64,000 nt of DNA from Hirudo medicinalis. Lineage: Eukaryota > Annelida > Clitellata > Hirudinida > Hirudinidae. Positions 12,001 to 27,700 of this stretch are shown piece by piece (position 1 is the stretch's first letter; the number at the start of each line of letters is the position of its first letter). Both the position numbers and the translations under genes were made by a program. The stretch is taken from the NCBI GenBank assembly GCA_011800805.1, contig MPNW01000257.1:1-64000 (forward strand), read 5' to 3'. Below the pieces are notes generated by a model. The model saw only the letters and a list, made by a program, of their open reading frames with translations. It was not told where the DNA came from and ran no database searches.

Positions 12001-15000
12001 TGGACTCTGAAACTGATTGATGCGTGTCGTATGTTGCACTTGCTGAAGGAGTCTCTGCTGAGCATCTGATGGTGCATTGGCACTAGCATCAGTGGGCTGC
12101 ATGACATTAGGAGGGAAATTGTTTTTCATCATCATCATCATCATCATCTGCTGATCCATGGTGTTGTCCGACTGAACTGGAGCTCTATTTATTGTGCCTG
12201 TTTAAAGGCAGATTATTCATGAAATTTGAAATGAATTAATATTAAATTTTGACTTCTCAATAAGAGTCTAACATTCAAATGTGCCAGAGAAGGAAGTCTC
12301 TATAATAGTCGGATATGTTACGCAGCAATTCGGTTGAAAAGATAAACATTGCGAGCAAGATCTAAAGAAATAATGAGTTAGCCAGCATAAGCTCAATAGG
12401 ATATCAGTACTGATACATAGCCCTTATTTGGCTGAACTAGTGTAAGACATGCTATTAATTTGTCGATGTTAGTGGTTACAGGGTAGTCCTTCAAAAAATG
12501 ATTTCCAAAGACGAGGCTTAAGCGAGCATGCAGTGATTTCTACCTGCAGAAATGAAATGCGATTTCTCGATATCAGAATGAAGATTCGATCTCAATGGTG
12601 GCATTGTTTCATCCTTCTCTAAAATCGATTTTCTACGTTTACGTTTCCTTTTTGGCTTCTCATCCAAGTTTGTTGGTTCTGATTCAAGACTACCTAGATG
12701 TTCAAACAGCATCAGACCAACATCCTTATAAAATTCTTTGCCCTTTCATAATACCAAAAATTTATTGGTTTCTTATATGAAAATGTAATTTGTATTTCCA
12801 CAATAAAATGTATATGTTCAATTGTCCCAAGATTTGAAAATAAAACTGCATATTTTACTTTGCTGAGCAGAATGGAATGCTGGAACCTCATTTGAAACCC
12901 CAGGAGTTAACAGTCTCAATCCAACAGTCTGAAAAGTATCACCAGGAAGGCTACCGTGTTGCTGAGTAATGCCTGAAGTATCGACGTTTGGAAACACAGG
13001 ATATTTCATGCCTAGCCAAAAAATAGACACAATCATTAAAACCTTTGCCTCACAAAATAAATAACTTTGTTTTCCTACCAAATCTAGCACTTGCTGACCC
13101 CACAAATTGTAAGGAATTTACAGAGGTTTGCTGCTGTGGGTAGTTGATGAAAGGTTGCCTCATTCCAGGAGGTTGTGGAGAGGGACCCATTCCCACAGGA
13201 AATTGATCACTACCACCACCTGGAAACTGTACACTGTCTGAAATAATAATTTAACATGAATTATGTCCACTGCAGAGAATTTTATTTGACTCATATTTCT
13301 GAAATCAAATAACAATGCAGACCTATCTTTGAGAAGGCAAACAAACAATGAATGAGATTTACCTATGTTCTGAGAGGACCCCAAGTTTTCCAAAGAACCC
13401 ATGCTTCTCTGCTGTTCTGCCTGCATTCTTAGCTTCTCCCTTTGTTGATAACTCTCACTGAAGGGATTGTTATCATCCTAAAATACCATGAAAAGCTGCC
13501 TCTTTATACACTGATAACCAATGAGGTCTCTTCTGAATACAAACCCCTTGCAGGAGGGTGGTTCTGACCGCTGCCAAAGTACCCTGAGGATGCATCTGTT
13601 TAAGTCTTCCCTGTACGTACTGATCATATTCTTGTCTGGCTGCAGGGGGAAGTCTGGCTGTTGGAGTGGAAGCAGGTGTCCTCAGAGCTTGGTCAGATGT
13701 TGAAGGTCCACTCTGTTGGTCATCCTGAGGTGGTGGAGGCAACATGGAGGTCTGTAGGATCACACAATTTAAATCTCAGCAAAGAATTCCATATTCATGA
13801 AATGCTGTAATAATTAATTAGCTATAAGCTTGGACGTATTCCCAAACACCTACAATAGGTTGGTGCTTGGCCTTATATTCTTGTATTGTTGTCTTGTGGG
13901 TTCTGTGTTGCTTTCTGAGTTGATCCAGCTGCTTCTGGAGACGACTCTGTTCCTTTGAGGTCTCTTCTAAATTCTGAGCATCTCCTTCGTTCAACTCGTT
14001 GCCATTCTTGCGAGCCTAGAATTTCGATCAAATAGAGTGGCTGGTTCTTCCAGTTTAAACAAAATTCAGCAAACTGACCACTCTCTGTTTTGCTGTGAGA
14101 GCCTTCTTGGTCTTCCTAAACTTGGCCACCTGATCACTGAATGACTGAACCTGGATGGTCAACCACTGCTCATTGTGAACCAACCATTCTTCATATTTCT
14201 TCTGCACCAATTTGTCTTCTTCTGTTGAACACTCTAACAGGAAAGGAATGTTTTATTATTACAACTCTGCATAATTATTGCACTGACAAAATAATTTCAC
14301 GAGTGTTCTTGTGTCGTGATTAATTCTAAATGTGGAGAATGCACAACTTAAAACTTATATCAAATTATGCTATGAAACGGATGGAAACTCAAAGCCCCAT
14401 ATCTGTTCAAAGTTTGTTAGAGAAATATCTCAAACCACTCACCGCTAGGGGGGTCGGGTGGCCTCTGTGGAGGAGGTGGCATGAGTACCTCTGGCACAGG
14501 TCCCGATCCTGTCATCTGAAGAGATGAAGGGTCAAAGAAGGTCTGCGGAGACATGACAAAAGAAGAAGTCATCCGAACCGGCAAGGCCAAGTTTGGAGGT
14601 CGAACGACAAAACCCGGCCCTCCTACGGAAGATGGATTGATGTTGTCGACAGGAGTACCACTTTGCCAGTTCAAATCTGGATCTTGTTGAGCATGAATGC
14701 CTTGATGTTGTTGCTGAAGTAGTTGCTGCTGCTGAGCCAACAAGTGTGATCTGTTAAGAGCAGCCTGTTGATCTGTGTCCTGCAAATTTGGATTATCAGC
14801 TTTCACTTTTTCAAAATCAGCATCATTCGAAAGAGGGAGATGAGTAGGGGGTTGAATAGGAACAGATGATGCTGGAGTTGCTTGAGTGTTAGTTGCATCT
14901 GATGATGAAGATTGCTGTTGCTCAGCCTGTTTTCTTCTTTGCTCTTGCTTTGCCTCTTCAAGCAAATCCTCTAATAGTAGGGGCTGTTCACCATGTGGTT

Positions 15001-18000
15001 TTGAAGGAGGTCTATGACCAATTTGACCTTCAGAGGTCTCAAAGAATTTTGGGGAAAGAATGGACTGAGGCGGGAGTTGTCCAGGCATATTAATGAGAGA
15101 AGTGATAACCCTGCCTCCTTGACTGAACTGCTGCTGATAGGCTGCAGCAGACATCGGATTGAATTGAGTGAGAGGCCTTGCAATTCGAGGCATGCACAAA
15201 CCCGACGAGATTGGCATCATGCGCGGAGTAACAAGACTTCCTGGAGCAAGGTATGGTCTTCCCTGAAGAGGAATGTTTGGTTGGCCCATTAAGTTGCTCG
15301 GAAGATTCAAGCGTTGCTGTGTATCCTTGATTGGTGGTTGGTGTCTGAGTTCAGTCGTAGACATACCAGTCCTCATGCATACAAGACCTTGAGGTCTAGC
15401 CTGAAGCTGTTGAGCCAAAAGTGCATTTACCATTGATGTGCTGACTGAGCTTAGAACATTTAGATCAACATTTGAGGATGTTGATGCTAATGTGGCTGGG
15501 AATGTAGATTCATTTGAAATATTTGGAGTTGTTGATGAAATGGATTGCGCTGAGGTTTGTGCAGGAGTTGCCTTTGCGTCAAGAGCTGAAATATTTTTAT
15601 GTGTCTCGAATTGTACTTGTCTTGTAGCTGAGTCCATCACTTGACTTTCATGGATGCTAGCAATTTTATCAAGACCCTGAGATACTGATGTTGGAAGACA
15701 GGCATCAGGAGCAGATTGAAGAGGTTGTGAGGCATCTGCTGATGTTGAAGTAGTTGCAGGAGAATTATGATCTTGTGGTTTCTGAACTTGATTTAAGTGC
15801 ATTGAGTTCATAGGGAATTGCTGTTGTAGTTGCTGTTGCATGAAAATCTGTTGTTGTAATTGCTGCTGAAGCAGTTGTTGCTGCTGACCACCCATTTGGA
15901 ACATATCCCACTTTTGTTGGCGAGGAAGAGGATATAGAGAAGAGGGAATGAGCTGCGACGTCTGAAGCCTAGCTCGGGCAGCCCTAGGAGCTTGATATGG
16001 TGGAGGAGCCACAGAAAATCTCTGCAAAGAATTATCAGGTATTGCCTGCCTTGCCTGCTGCATATGAAGCAATTGATGTTGCTGAAGTCGAATCTGAAGA
16101 AGTATATCGTCCTGCGATATGGGGTCATGACGAGCATTCAATTGATCCATGGCAGATTGCTGAAGTCCTATCTGAGCTTTGGCCATCATCATGAGATGTT
16201 GCTGTTGCATTATCCTTGGATCTAAATTGTGTTGCTGTTGAGGTAGCATTCTTCTCTGTTGTAGAGCCTGAACATGTTGCTGCAACTGTAGCATAGTTTG
16301 AGGCTGAGCATGCAATTGTTGAGTTGGATGAACGGGAAGCAATGAAATCGTCTCTGCCGAAGACATCAAAGAGACGGGCAAACTTGATTGGACACTCGAC
16401 GAAAATGAGCAGGATATGTCTTGAGTAGGGTAATTATTGTTGATGGAAATGTTTCCATCAGTTGATCTTGGAGCAACCCCATCTTCCTTGCAATTCTCAG
16501 GAGTTTTACCATCAGATTGTGCAACACTAGAGACTTCAGAAGAATTTGAAGTGATATTATCAACAGCCTCATTGATTGCAGAGGAAATCGGTGCTTTCCC
16601 AGCAGCTCCTTGCTCCGTGCTTGGTTTATCCTCATCATCTGCAGCTCCATCCAGTTGACATATTGGACTCAAACTAATGCCAACATTTGCAGAGCCACCC
16701 ATTTTAACACAAAAGAGAAACTTGGACACTTCCACATCATCTTTATCAAATTGCGACGAGCTAGGAGTTATTACTGCTTTAGTTAGAGAATTTGAATGCT
16801 TGCCTTTTTTACCAGTGGTAAAAACTGACTGGGAAAAACATATTTCCAAATCATTGTCCAAATTTGAATAATTATCGTTGCCATCGAGTTGACAATCCAC
16901 CGATTCACTTTTCGGTGATCTTTTCCCAACCTTGGTAGAACCCTCTTCCTTCCTGGAACTGGGCACCTGTTTTGAAGTAGACTCCTCTATTCCTTCCATC
17001 TCTTCTACAACATCCTGTGAGCTACCTTGGCTCTGCTGAGAAGTGTCTTCTTGTGAATGAATACTTTTCTGCAGGGTAAGAGGAGATCCTTTAGTATAAG
17101 CAACCTCATTAGTTGAACTAACAGGAGGTGATGATACTTCTCCAGCAGCAGGGGAGTTGCCCTTCTGTTTATTTAAAGCAAGAGACTTTGATTGAGAGTC
17201 ATTTGATTTGCAGATTTCCATAGAGCATCTCTCAGAACTGGTATCCAAAGAATGAGACAAAGTGGAACTCGAAGCCTGATGCTCATTCATGGGAGCGGAT
17301 AGCTGTGTGGGAACTGAGGACTGATTGGAACTTGTCATATTTCCTGAATTCGTTGGTGCAGGAATGAGCCCAAGATGTTCGTCAAATATAGTTTTATCAT
17401 TGCACTCCAAATCATCATCAGCATATTCCAAGAGGTTGAAGCCATCATCAGCAGAACCTATGAAAATGAAATTACTTATATGTTCAACATATTAATTTGT
17501 GATATGAACAATGTCATCGAACTTATGATGTGCCTGCTTAAGAAATATATTCAAAATTCATAAATATGTAAGTAACATCAAGTTATATTAATATATAATT
17601 AGTTTGAGTATGAATAAAAAGTACAACCTAGCAAATCTTCAATCTGATCATCTGTGTTGCCTTCCACCATCTTGCTCGGAGAATCTCCACCGAGTAACAT
17701 CGAGGAAGGTACAGATGGAGTGGACGAAGGTGCCGATTGTGAAGATGGAACTGCCTGGTTTTGGTTCAGAAGATGCTGGAGTGAAGTTATCTGATGGTGC
17801 ATTCCAAAGTTACTTGGGGTCATGGATTGCTCCACAGACTGATGACCAGATGGGCTGGGTGAGGCCATGGAAGTAGGCATCGTATTAGCAGGAGTCTTGA
17901 AAAATTGTTGTTGCATCTGTTGTTGGACTTGATGCATATGTTGCTGGTTTTGCTGCAAGTGCTGTGGCTGCTGTTGAAAAGTGAATCCTAATTTCCAAGA

Positions 18001-21000
18001 TCCATCTGAAGAAGAAACCTATCACAAAGCAAATAACTTTAAAAACTCCAAAATCGGGAATTGCAAATGATTTACAAACTAAATGCTAACGAAATCAAGT
18101 AAACACAAACACATCAATAACAATAGCAACCTGTTGAAACATTCTTGGATGAAGTTGTTGATGTTGTTGCATAAAGCCTTGCCTTAACATCATCCTCATT
18201 CCAGCTTGTTGTTGTTGCTGTTGCTGTAGTTGCATTGAATGCTGCTGATCAGACATCTAAGACAGTTACAAAGCACTTTAATTTTAGGTTTACAACTTAT
18301 CCATGAAAAAAATTCACACTGATCTAAATGTTCCAGAATTACAAACCTGTTGGTGTCTCGGATCAATTCCAGGATTCCCCTGATATTGCTGGTAAGAATT
18401 TGGATCATCATTGAACTGCAAGTTTGATGAACTAGGAAATGAGGAAGAGAAACGCATGGGCCTCACAAGAAATCTTGGTCCCAACTGGTTTTCATTCATC
18501 AAACAATTTTGTTGTGGTTGGAAATTCACCATTGATTGGTCCATCTCTACAAAAGATGTTTAAAATCATAATTCACACCACATCCTATCAGCGAGAATTC
18601 TCAGCTTACGTTGATTAATAATGGAACCTTGCGGCATTCCAGAAGGGTGCGACATTCTGAGCATGGCCTGTTGGTCAGGCCACCGCAAAGAAAAATCCTG
18701 TTGGTGCATGCCAATGCCTTGTTGATGCTGTGCCTGCATGTGGTGGAGTTGTTGCTGGGTAAGAGGCGTCACGCCGGCGTTCGACGTCCTCATTCCTTGC
18801 TGCTGAGCTGCATCGTAATTGGTATCAACTGGCCAATGCTTCAGGGGGGTAGATGATCCAGGAGCTTGACCAGCCTGACTGACTGCAGTGGTAGATGGTG
18901 GCGAAGTTGATGTAGGCGTACCATCTGCAGATGGTGTTGCTGAAGTCTCAGTAGAACTACCTTCCTCGTGTTTCTTTTGCTTTTGCTTGTGGCCCGACTG
19001 CTTGGCCAATAGATCTCGGAGTTGTTGTTTAGATTTTTCAGGTTTGGCATCACTTTCTGAAGTCTAAATATCATCCAATAACACTTTAGTGATTTTGATG
19101 AAGCAGAAAAACAATTAAACAGAAAAGTAACATAAACAAAACAAAACACTATACTGGAACAGTGATTTCAGTTTCCTCAGAATCCTGTGTGGATGAAGTA
19201 TGAGGCTCATTTTCAAGAGGCTGATCTGCAACTGGTTGGTGGTCAGAAGTACTAGTTCCTGGTGATCCCCCTTGATTTTGATTTGTTGGATCCTGAGATG
19301 AATTTTGGCCACATGAGGCCTGCAAGTAACATGACAAATAGGATTTAGATCTAAGTGACATTACCATAATAGCAAAAAAATTAACCTGCTGTTTCTGCAG
19401 AAGTTGAGCTTGGTGTAGTTGTTGAAAATGTTGTTGTTGGAGGAAAGCCTGCTCTTGTTCATGTTGCTGTACCTCCATGTTCAACTGCTGAGGCATTTTG
19501 TTCATTGGGTATCTCATGGGCATTGAAATATCATGAGGCAGTCTTGGTTGTTGCTGGGCTACATACATATCTGTAGATCCAGGAAATTTCTGATGCATTG
19601 CATAATTAGCCTCAAAGCCTGGGCGTGGTCTCCCTCCAAAATCCCCTACGGGTCCCCTTATGGCGGCCATTCCCGATGCACGGACAAACATCTCACTAGG
19701 CATTACAGGTTTTTGACCTCCAGCAGACATTTGATGGTATACTTCTTTGTTCATGATGTGATGAGGATTCACGCTCGGGTACCTAGCCTGAAGCAAGTGA
19801 TCGTAGCCTGGCATCCTTTGCTGTGCTCCCATAAAGGCAGAAGTGTCTCCAGGACAAGGTCCTGAGGGCCTTAGGAGTCTTGCTTGGTTTTGAAATTGGT
19901 CTGAACCCTGCATTGCAGCTGCATTGTGACCTTGTTGAAGCATCATGTTTTGTTGCTGCTGCATCATCCTTGTGTGGTTAATGTTGATATGATGCAAAGG
20001 ACTTGTACCCTGTCTCACACTGCCAATCATTTGCTGACCGAATTCTCCCATATTTGGCCTGGGAGTCATTGGGGCTTGTATGTATGGGTCGTTAGGCATC
20101 GCAGGTCTTGGTGTCATGGGCATCTGAGCGTACGGGTCCACGTTGCCTCGAGGATGGTGTGCAAAAGGGTCTGCACTAGATCTCAAGGCATGCACGTCTC
20201 CTGCATGAAGAGGTTGATTGAATTGATCGGGTCTAGGAGTAGCCGGAGGCTGGGCATAATGATCGGCCCTCACGTGCGGAGCGTACATCTGGCCGTACGG
20301 TTCGGGTCGCGGCATAGAAGGCGGCTGACTGTACGGATCGCTTGGAGGTCTGATTCCACCATAGGGATCTGAAATTGATCTCTGATAACCTGCTGCAGCC
20401 ATGCTTCTTCCTATTTTAGGAGACTGCTGTGGAGATATCATATTAGCCCCTGGTGATGCAGAATGACCCATCTGGGATAAGGTATGATCACCACCTTGAT
20501 AGGAGCCTTCTTGAGAGTGTCTTGGTGACTGATACTGCTGGTGCTTCATGACATCAACAGAAGCTGATCTTTCAAGGTGCAATGCAGGTGAAGGAGAAGC
20601 GAACGGGTGCTTGGCAAAATGCCCTGGGGAAGCCTCATTGGGTTGAGTGTTGCTTCCCGGGAAATGCTCCATGGGGCCGCTCTGATGTTGGTGCAGAACG
20701 TGATAATCTCGAGATGGGGGCCTCGAAGCCTGGTAGGAGTCATAATGCTGTTGCATCACCGGAGTCTTGGGATGTGGTTGCTTGAAAAGAGCTGCTGACA
20801 TCGAGGTTGGGGGAGGCACACTCATACCTTGAGAAGAAGGATGCAAGAAACCACTGACGGATGGAGAACGGGAAGTTTGAGGAGTAGCAGGTGGAACTGA
20901 ATACGGATCTGATGCATCTCTGGCCACTCCGGAGTTTGCTGTGAAATCATTTTTTAGATGAGATGCAAATACCGAGTAATGCCGAGGACGAATTATGCTA

Positions 21001-21706
21001 ACCATTTTGAATGTCTTGAGGCTGCGGGGTCAGTGCTGCCTGGTCAGACTGATGAATGTTTGTCTCACTTTTGCTTTGTTTCTTTTTGCTCTCCTTGGTG
21101 CACAATTTCAATCATTAATTAGAATGCTAATAACTTCATTAAAGTTTATTTTCATGTTTTATTTAAAATATATTTATTCTACCAACTTTCTGGGAATTTT
21201 GCGATCTGTATATTGCTCGATTGGCTCTTGCTTTTGCCTGCAAAAAAAACACATCTCAAAGCATTCAAATATTTCCGAATGTTCTCTTTCCTCAACTAAC
21301 CAAATACGGCCCTCTATTCTCAGTTGGTACCTTCCTCCATAACTTTGCTATCTGCTTCACCCGTTCACTCCATTCTGGGGTCGAAAGAATATGGAGAAGG
21401 TTTTTGAAATGTTTATGTCTTGGTACAAATAATTTTATCAACTTATGCTTAAATGGTTGTAATAAAGTGATTCCATTGGAATGTAAGGGATAAAGTATCT
21501 AATTCATACCTGGATATTGTTGCTTAAGTTCAGGATGGCACATATTGGCATAGAGCACTTGGGATATTGTTGCTGAATCACCAAGCATCTCATCACTTTG
21601 CCATTTCTTGATGTTCCGTTGGTTACAGGTTAGATTATCTGAAGATGTCATCTCCATGGTAGCCTCCTCCTCTTCTTCTGGTTCATGTGATTGTTGCTGA
21701 GCAATT

Positions 21707-21738
<32 letters not shown>

Positions 21739-24700
21739 GTCTAAAGTTTGAATATTTGGATGCTGCACAAACATTCCTGCCTGATTGTGCTGTTGTTCTG
21801 AATTAAAGTGTTGCTGTTGTTGTTGTTGAAGATGATGATGAGAAGGTGCTATATTTCCTCTTAAGGGCTGCTGAGACCACATCGTTGATGTTTCTCCATG
21901 AGAAAAGAGAGTCCTATTTAATGAAGGATGAGTCAACTAAAGCACCTAAGTAAATCATTGATTAATTCTTTGATAACACTCCTTTTTTTAAACAACATTC
22001 ATGTTTGCTGTGTTTCTGCCATTAAGATGTGCAAAGCAACTCTTTAATATTCATAAAAGTATGCACATAGACAAATTTTAACTCATGCTTAAATTGCATA
22101 CCCCGAGAGGTCCGCTGAGGGACTAAGAGGAGAGACACTGGTGCTCGAAGCTTTGGAAGGTGTGAAGGATGAGCTGTGACGCATTCCAAAGTTTTCATTC
22201 GATTCTATAAAGACAAAAGTCAGATAAGTGAAGCAAACAAACCTTTATGATGAGACAAAACCAATAAACTTAAAAAAAAAACAAATTGAGAGATCTTTTA
22301 CAAAACCAACAAATGTAACTTTTAATGAAAAATAAAATTAATGTGCCCTCAAAACATGCAGAGCAAAATGAACAAGGACTTGCCTTGTTGGGGATCACCA
22401 TTGAGTCCATTCTTCAAGATATCTTCTAATGTTTCATTGTCAATTTGTGCTAAAACATCTTGCTCTGTAGATATGCAATACCAAAACTATCACCAGAAAG
22501 AGTAATATATATATATATATATATAAATAATCTAAACTAACAGACATCGGGTGGTAACTTGCCATGCACAACTTATTTATGCTAAGTAATATTATTGCTC
22601 TAGTAACATTATGTCATGTCTTAAACAAATGAATAATTCAACAAGAACACAGCCTACCAGAAGAGCTTGCAAATTTATCGATAATGTCATCCACTTCGAG
22701 TTGATCCAAAGAGTCTGTTTACAATTAGAATGTAAACAGTAACCAAATTTAATACAAACAATATACAATGAATTACCAACCCATAGCTTGATCTTTGTCA
22801 AGAGAATCAACATCAAGAGAATCAAGAGGCACCTGCTGCTGGTGGGAGGAGTCACCCGTTTGTTGGGGTTGGGGACAGTTTTGTTGATCCCCCATCCATC
22901 CAGGCTGAGGCGGCTGCTCGCACGTCTGCCTCATGGACGGATTCTGCTTTGGTTCGGCATAAGCGCGTCCTTTTGAAAGCTGGGGATCGTTATCGAAGGA
23001 AGACGATCTGGCAAATGATGGAAGAGGTTCATCCGAAGCAAGATCGATGTCCTCGGGTCTCATTTGGGGCTTATACTGATCGAGAAGATCCCGACCAAAA
23101 AAGGCATCCTAGCATTAAATGCAAACAAATAATTATTCAATATTATTGTAAAATCTTAATTATTAATATATGCACTTGTATATAAGTTGTGTGCTCATAG
23201 TTAACCAGACAAAAGTAAGTGATGGAATAGGTACCTGCAGATATGATGGATATGCATCTTCCAAATGGGATCTTTTTGGCAACTTTCTTGGCCTTCTTTG
23301 TTTGATTTTTTTCCCATCCATATTTCCAGGATCTTCTACATCTGTTTTATCACAAATAATAGATTAACACGGCCCATAATGTTATCAAATCTATCAATCA
23401 ATGTTCAAATTAGAAAAATATGATAAAATAATGAGTGATATTCAGTAGTCTGCTAATCCATTTCTGATTGCTGCATTTTATCAATATGAGATGCAATTAG
23501 GAATAAGGTAACACCACGTTATTCTAGAGCTTAACACTAATTAATGATGATAAGAATAAGAACAAAACCTGTCCCAGTCAATCCCATTTCCAATGATCCA
23601 CTTGGAAGTCTACTAGGCAGCAATCCGCTGAGAACTCTTGCCTTATTTGTCCCACCGCCTCTTGTCCTTGACCTCGGTATAAAACCTCCAACTCCTGGAT
23701 CATCAATTCACAACATTAATAAACAAAAAATAATCACTTGAAGTTGAGCAATTAAGGATAATTTCTAAAAGAAGATTAATTATTAATTATTATACCCATT
23801 CCCATCCTCATGCGAGGCCTCTTCTTCTTTTCTTCGAGTGCCACCGATGATCCATCTCCCGTTCGATCCCCGAAACCCGGAGACAGCAGATCATCTTCCT
23901 GACCTCCTTCCATTTTGCAGTCTTCGAGATCTTTTGTTAAATTTTATCATTAAGCCAAAATGCATCGTCGAACTAACAGTTTAACATTTTTAACGACAAC
24001 ATCGGTTAGTCGCAAGTCGATTTCAAATAGAATACCTGCATTATTGGTATTTTTCGTATCCAATCCATCAACGTCTTCCTCCGATCTCTCAGAGGACATG
24101 CCGGCGAGGTGCATGTTGATGAGGCCAGGATGAGTCCTCTTCCACCTTGAAGGATTCCTTTTCTTCTCTCCTAATCTCATCGATTGCTTGCGAATGAATG
24201 CCAGGCCAGCCTCGGACAGGCAGATTCCGTCGATAAAATATGTCTTTGGAGCAGTTCTTGGCAAGTCTACATTGAGAGATATTATAATTTAGGAAATGCA
24301 TAACAAAATAATATCAATTGCTTTGGATACAAATACTACACCAACCCAACTCTCTTGAAGGCACCAAGATCGGAGAGGGTGGCTTGGAGGGGGATTCGAA
24401 CTTCTCAGGGGAAGCAATGGGGATTACTGAAGGAATGCAAATTATTAACTAAATCCTGAATATAAATTTATTTACATTTACATCCATTTAGCCAATATGT
24501 TAAGTCCCTTACATATCCATTATCCAATTTACACCCAAATAAATCACTTGCTGACATCATATTAATGATCAATTATTTTGATATAAAATAATCCTGAAGA
24601 TTGGCGATCAAATGATGCAATGTTTTCTTAACAGCCAATAAATAATCATGCCTGGTCCAGACTGCCCTGTGATTGGTCTGCAGAGGGGACAGTGATAAAC

Positions 24701-27700
24701 AGCCTCAATGGCTGATTCTGCATCATCTTCATTTTTGATGCCATCGCAATTCCCATGAATCCATCTGATGTTTTAAATGAGTATGAAGCAGGAATATTTT
24801 ATCACAATTTAATAAAATGTAATTTTAAATCCAAACTTGATTTAAAAAAAATCCAATTCTAAAATTAGAAGAAAAAAAATGTTATGGATTTGTCTTGTTT
24901 TTGATGTTCTGTTTGTGGCTGGATTTCTAGATGACATGTTAGTAATAATATATTAAGTGAGGAAGAAAGGACTGACAAACCTCTCACAGTGACCACATTG
25001 AATAATGAGATCAAGATCATTGTAGGCCACATTGCAAACGGGACACCTCTCGAGGCTGGCACAGGGGCCACACTTTGAGTAGTTGTCCTGCCAATGGCAA
25101 TTGGTGCCGGGACTTCTGTCCCCGCACACGAGGCAAACGATGCACCACTTGCATTTCCAAGAACCCTACAAATATAACAAGCTCAATTCAAAGTAACTGT
25201 GTTATGTAACATCATCAAAAGAGACAACATCTAGAGCATCCACTGCTCAAACAAATAAAACCAATTAAAAATGTAATAGCCACTGAAATCACAGCAAATT
25301 CACAAAAGAAATTGTGAATCAACCAACATGAAATAAGCATTAACCTGAGGTACTTCTTCAAGAGGTGGATCGAGGCAGTAGATGTGAAAGCTGATGTCAC
25401 ACTCGTCACAAAGAATCAGTCGACTCTCGTCGTGAGGCTTCCCGCATCCCTCACAAACCGTGCAGTCCAAACATCTCCATCCCTTCTCCAGCATGGAAGG
25501 CGAAACCTGGATTAACAACATTAATTATATTTGGGGCTGGAATATTCTCAAAAATTCCATAATTTATAAATTAAATCATTTTATTTTATGTCGAGGTGCC
25601 TAGAATAAATATAAGATAACAAAGTAAACGTCAAAGAGATTACAAAAGCCAACCTTAATGCTGACACAATAAGGATGATAGCATTGCCCGCACTGGACAC
25701 AAGCTATGAGCTTCCCTTCTTCTGCCTTGCCAAAGCTGCCACAACTCAAGCACATATCTTGCTTCAAAGAGAACTGGTCTTTAGCAGAACATATGACAAG
25801 AGTTGAGGTATGCTCTTCGTCTTTGTTATTTTGGTCTTCCCTTGGAATCTGCTATTAAAGTTGAATTGAACTATCGTGTTATAAATATCAACAACTGGAA
25901 GCCATTGCACGTTCGGAAACGTTCGACCAACCTGATTAGCACCGGACTGCTTTATTTTAGGTTTTGGTCCTCTCTTCCGATCTGAGGCATGCGTGGGGCG
26001 TTTCTTCTTCCCAACTCCAACTGATCGACTCTGAATCGAAAAAGAGTTCAAGTTTTAAGTTCTTAAAGAAAAAAAACCCATTATCTCTCCATAAAATGTT
26101 GAGATATTTGAGAACCTTGTTTCTGGCTCCAATTTTTTTCCCATACTGTTCTTGGTTGAACTGAGGTTTACCCTGGTTAAGGGCAGGTGTGAGAGCAGAG
26201 CCCCTTGTGGATGAAGAAGATGAGAGCGGAGTGGTGGCAATCTTCGAATCACTTGATTTTATCATTTGTTTGCTTAATGATTGATCATCCATCACTCCAA
26301 AATCATTGCTCAGGTTCTAAATTGGAACAATTAATAAAAGCATAAACTTTAAAATAAATATATTTTACAGTTACATAAAGACAATTTTCCTCAGGCCTAA
26401 CGCTATATACCTATGTATTACCATGTGATCAACAATGGCCGAACAAATATTTATTCTCAAGTCCTAGAAATAAAGGACATGCAATGGATCTTCATGAAGC
26501 AATGGAATGGCCTGAGCCTTGGATTTTTAGTAATAATGAAGAGCTCCATTAAAAAAAAAGGCATAATTACCTTGTCGAGAACTTTCAAATCCAAGTCCGA
26601 GCTGGACTCGGAACTTTCCCGAAGAGTACGACTCTCCTGGGTCTTGCATGATTCTTCGCTCTTCTCTTCCTTGCAATTTCCTTCATTCAATTTACTTTCT
26701 GTTCGTAGCCAAACATGCAGACGGTTAATTAACCAATGATAACGGTCATCGAGTAAGCTTCATTTAGAAGCACAAATGAAACCACCTTTGAGAACTTTGA
26801 ATATACCAAAATTTTCAATGTCTTGCAGCTTGTTTTCCTCTGTTAATCCAACAATGCTATCTGATGAACTTGTTGCTCCAAGCTGCCAATGCAAGCACAT
26901 CTTTTAACTCAGAACACTCCATATCAACAATAAACCAATACTCAAGACTCAAATGCAACTTGTACTAGCGGCATTAAAACTCACAATGGGTGTATCTCTG
27001 CTTTTGCACATGACACAGATGTAGTCGTCAGAAGTGCCCTTCTTCTCAGCTTCATAAGACTCATCACATTCAGCATGGATGTGTCTGATTAAACAATAAC
27101 AAAATTTAAAAACAGCTCAATTATTCAATTATTGCATGTCAATCAACTCAGAATAATGCTTCTTAATAAACACTTTAATAAAGTAAGCATTGTAATAAAA
27201 AAAAGCATCTAAATTATTGAACAAGTGTTACAATTCAAACCTTTTGCAGGAGCGGCATAAAAGCATTTTGTTTTGCGCTGCAAAGTGTCTGTAAGCTTTC
27301 CCACATACGGGACAACAGAGACCCTTGTTACGCTGCTGGTAGCAACTGTCGCAGACTGAATAGTTGAGGTGCCATCGGGAACTGGGTCCGCTGCCCGGAG
27401 TTCGTGAGCCGCAATCTCCACAAACCCTGCAATTCTAAAGCAAATACGATATTTACAACATAATAAAGGAACAAACCAAAAACAAATTATTTATTCTATC
27501 TTTTAAACTATTTAGATCCAACTTTATCAAATCGTGTACTTACTTTACACTTCCATCCATTCTTGGGGATGGTGGACATCACAGGCCTTAAGCAAAATGT
27601 ATGGTAGCCCTTGTCGCATGTGTCACACACAAGCATTTTGTTATCATCTCCTGGTTGTCTGTAAAATAGTAAAGTAGAATCAATGCATTAATGCAAAGTT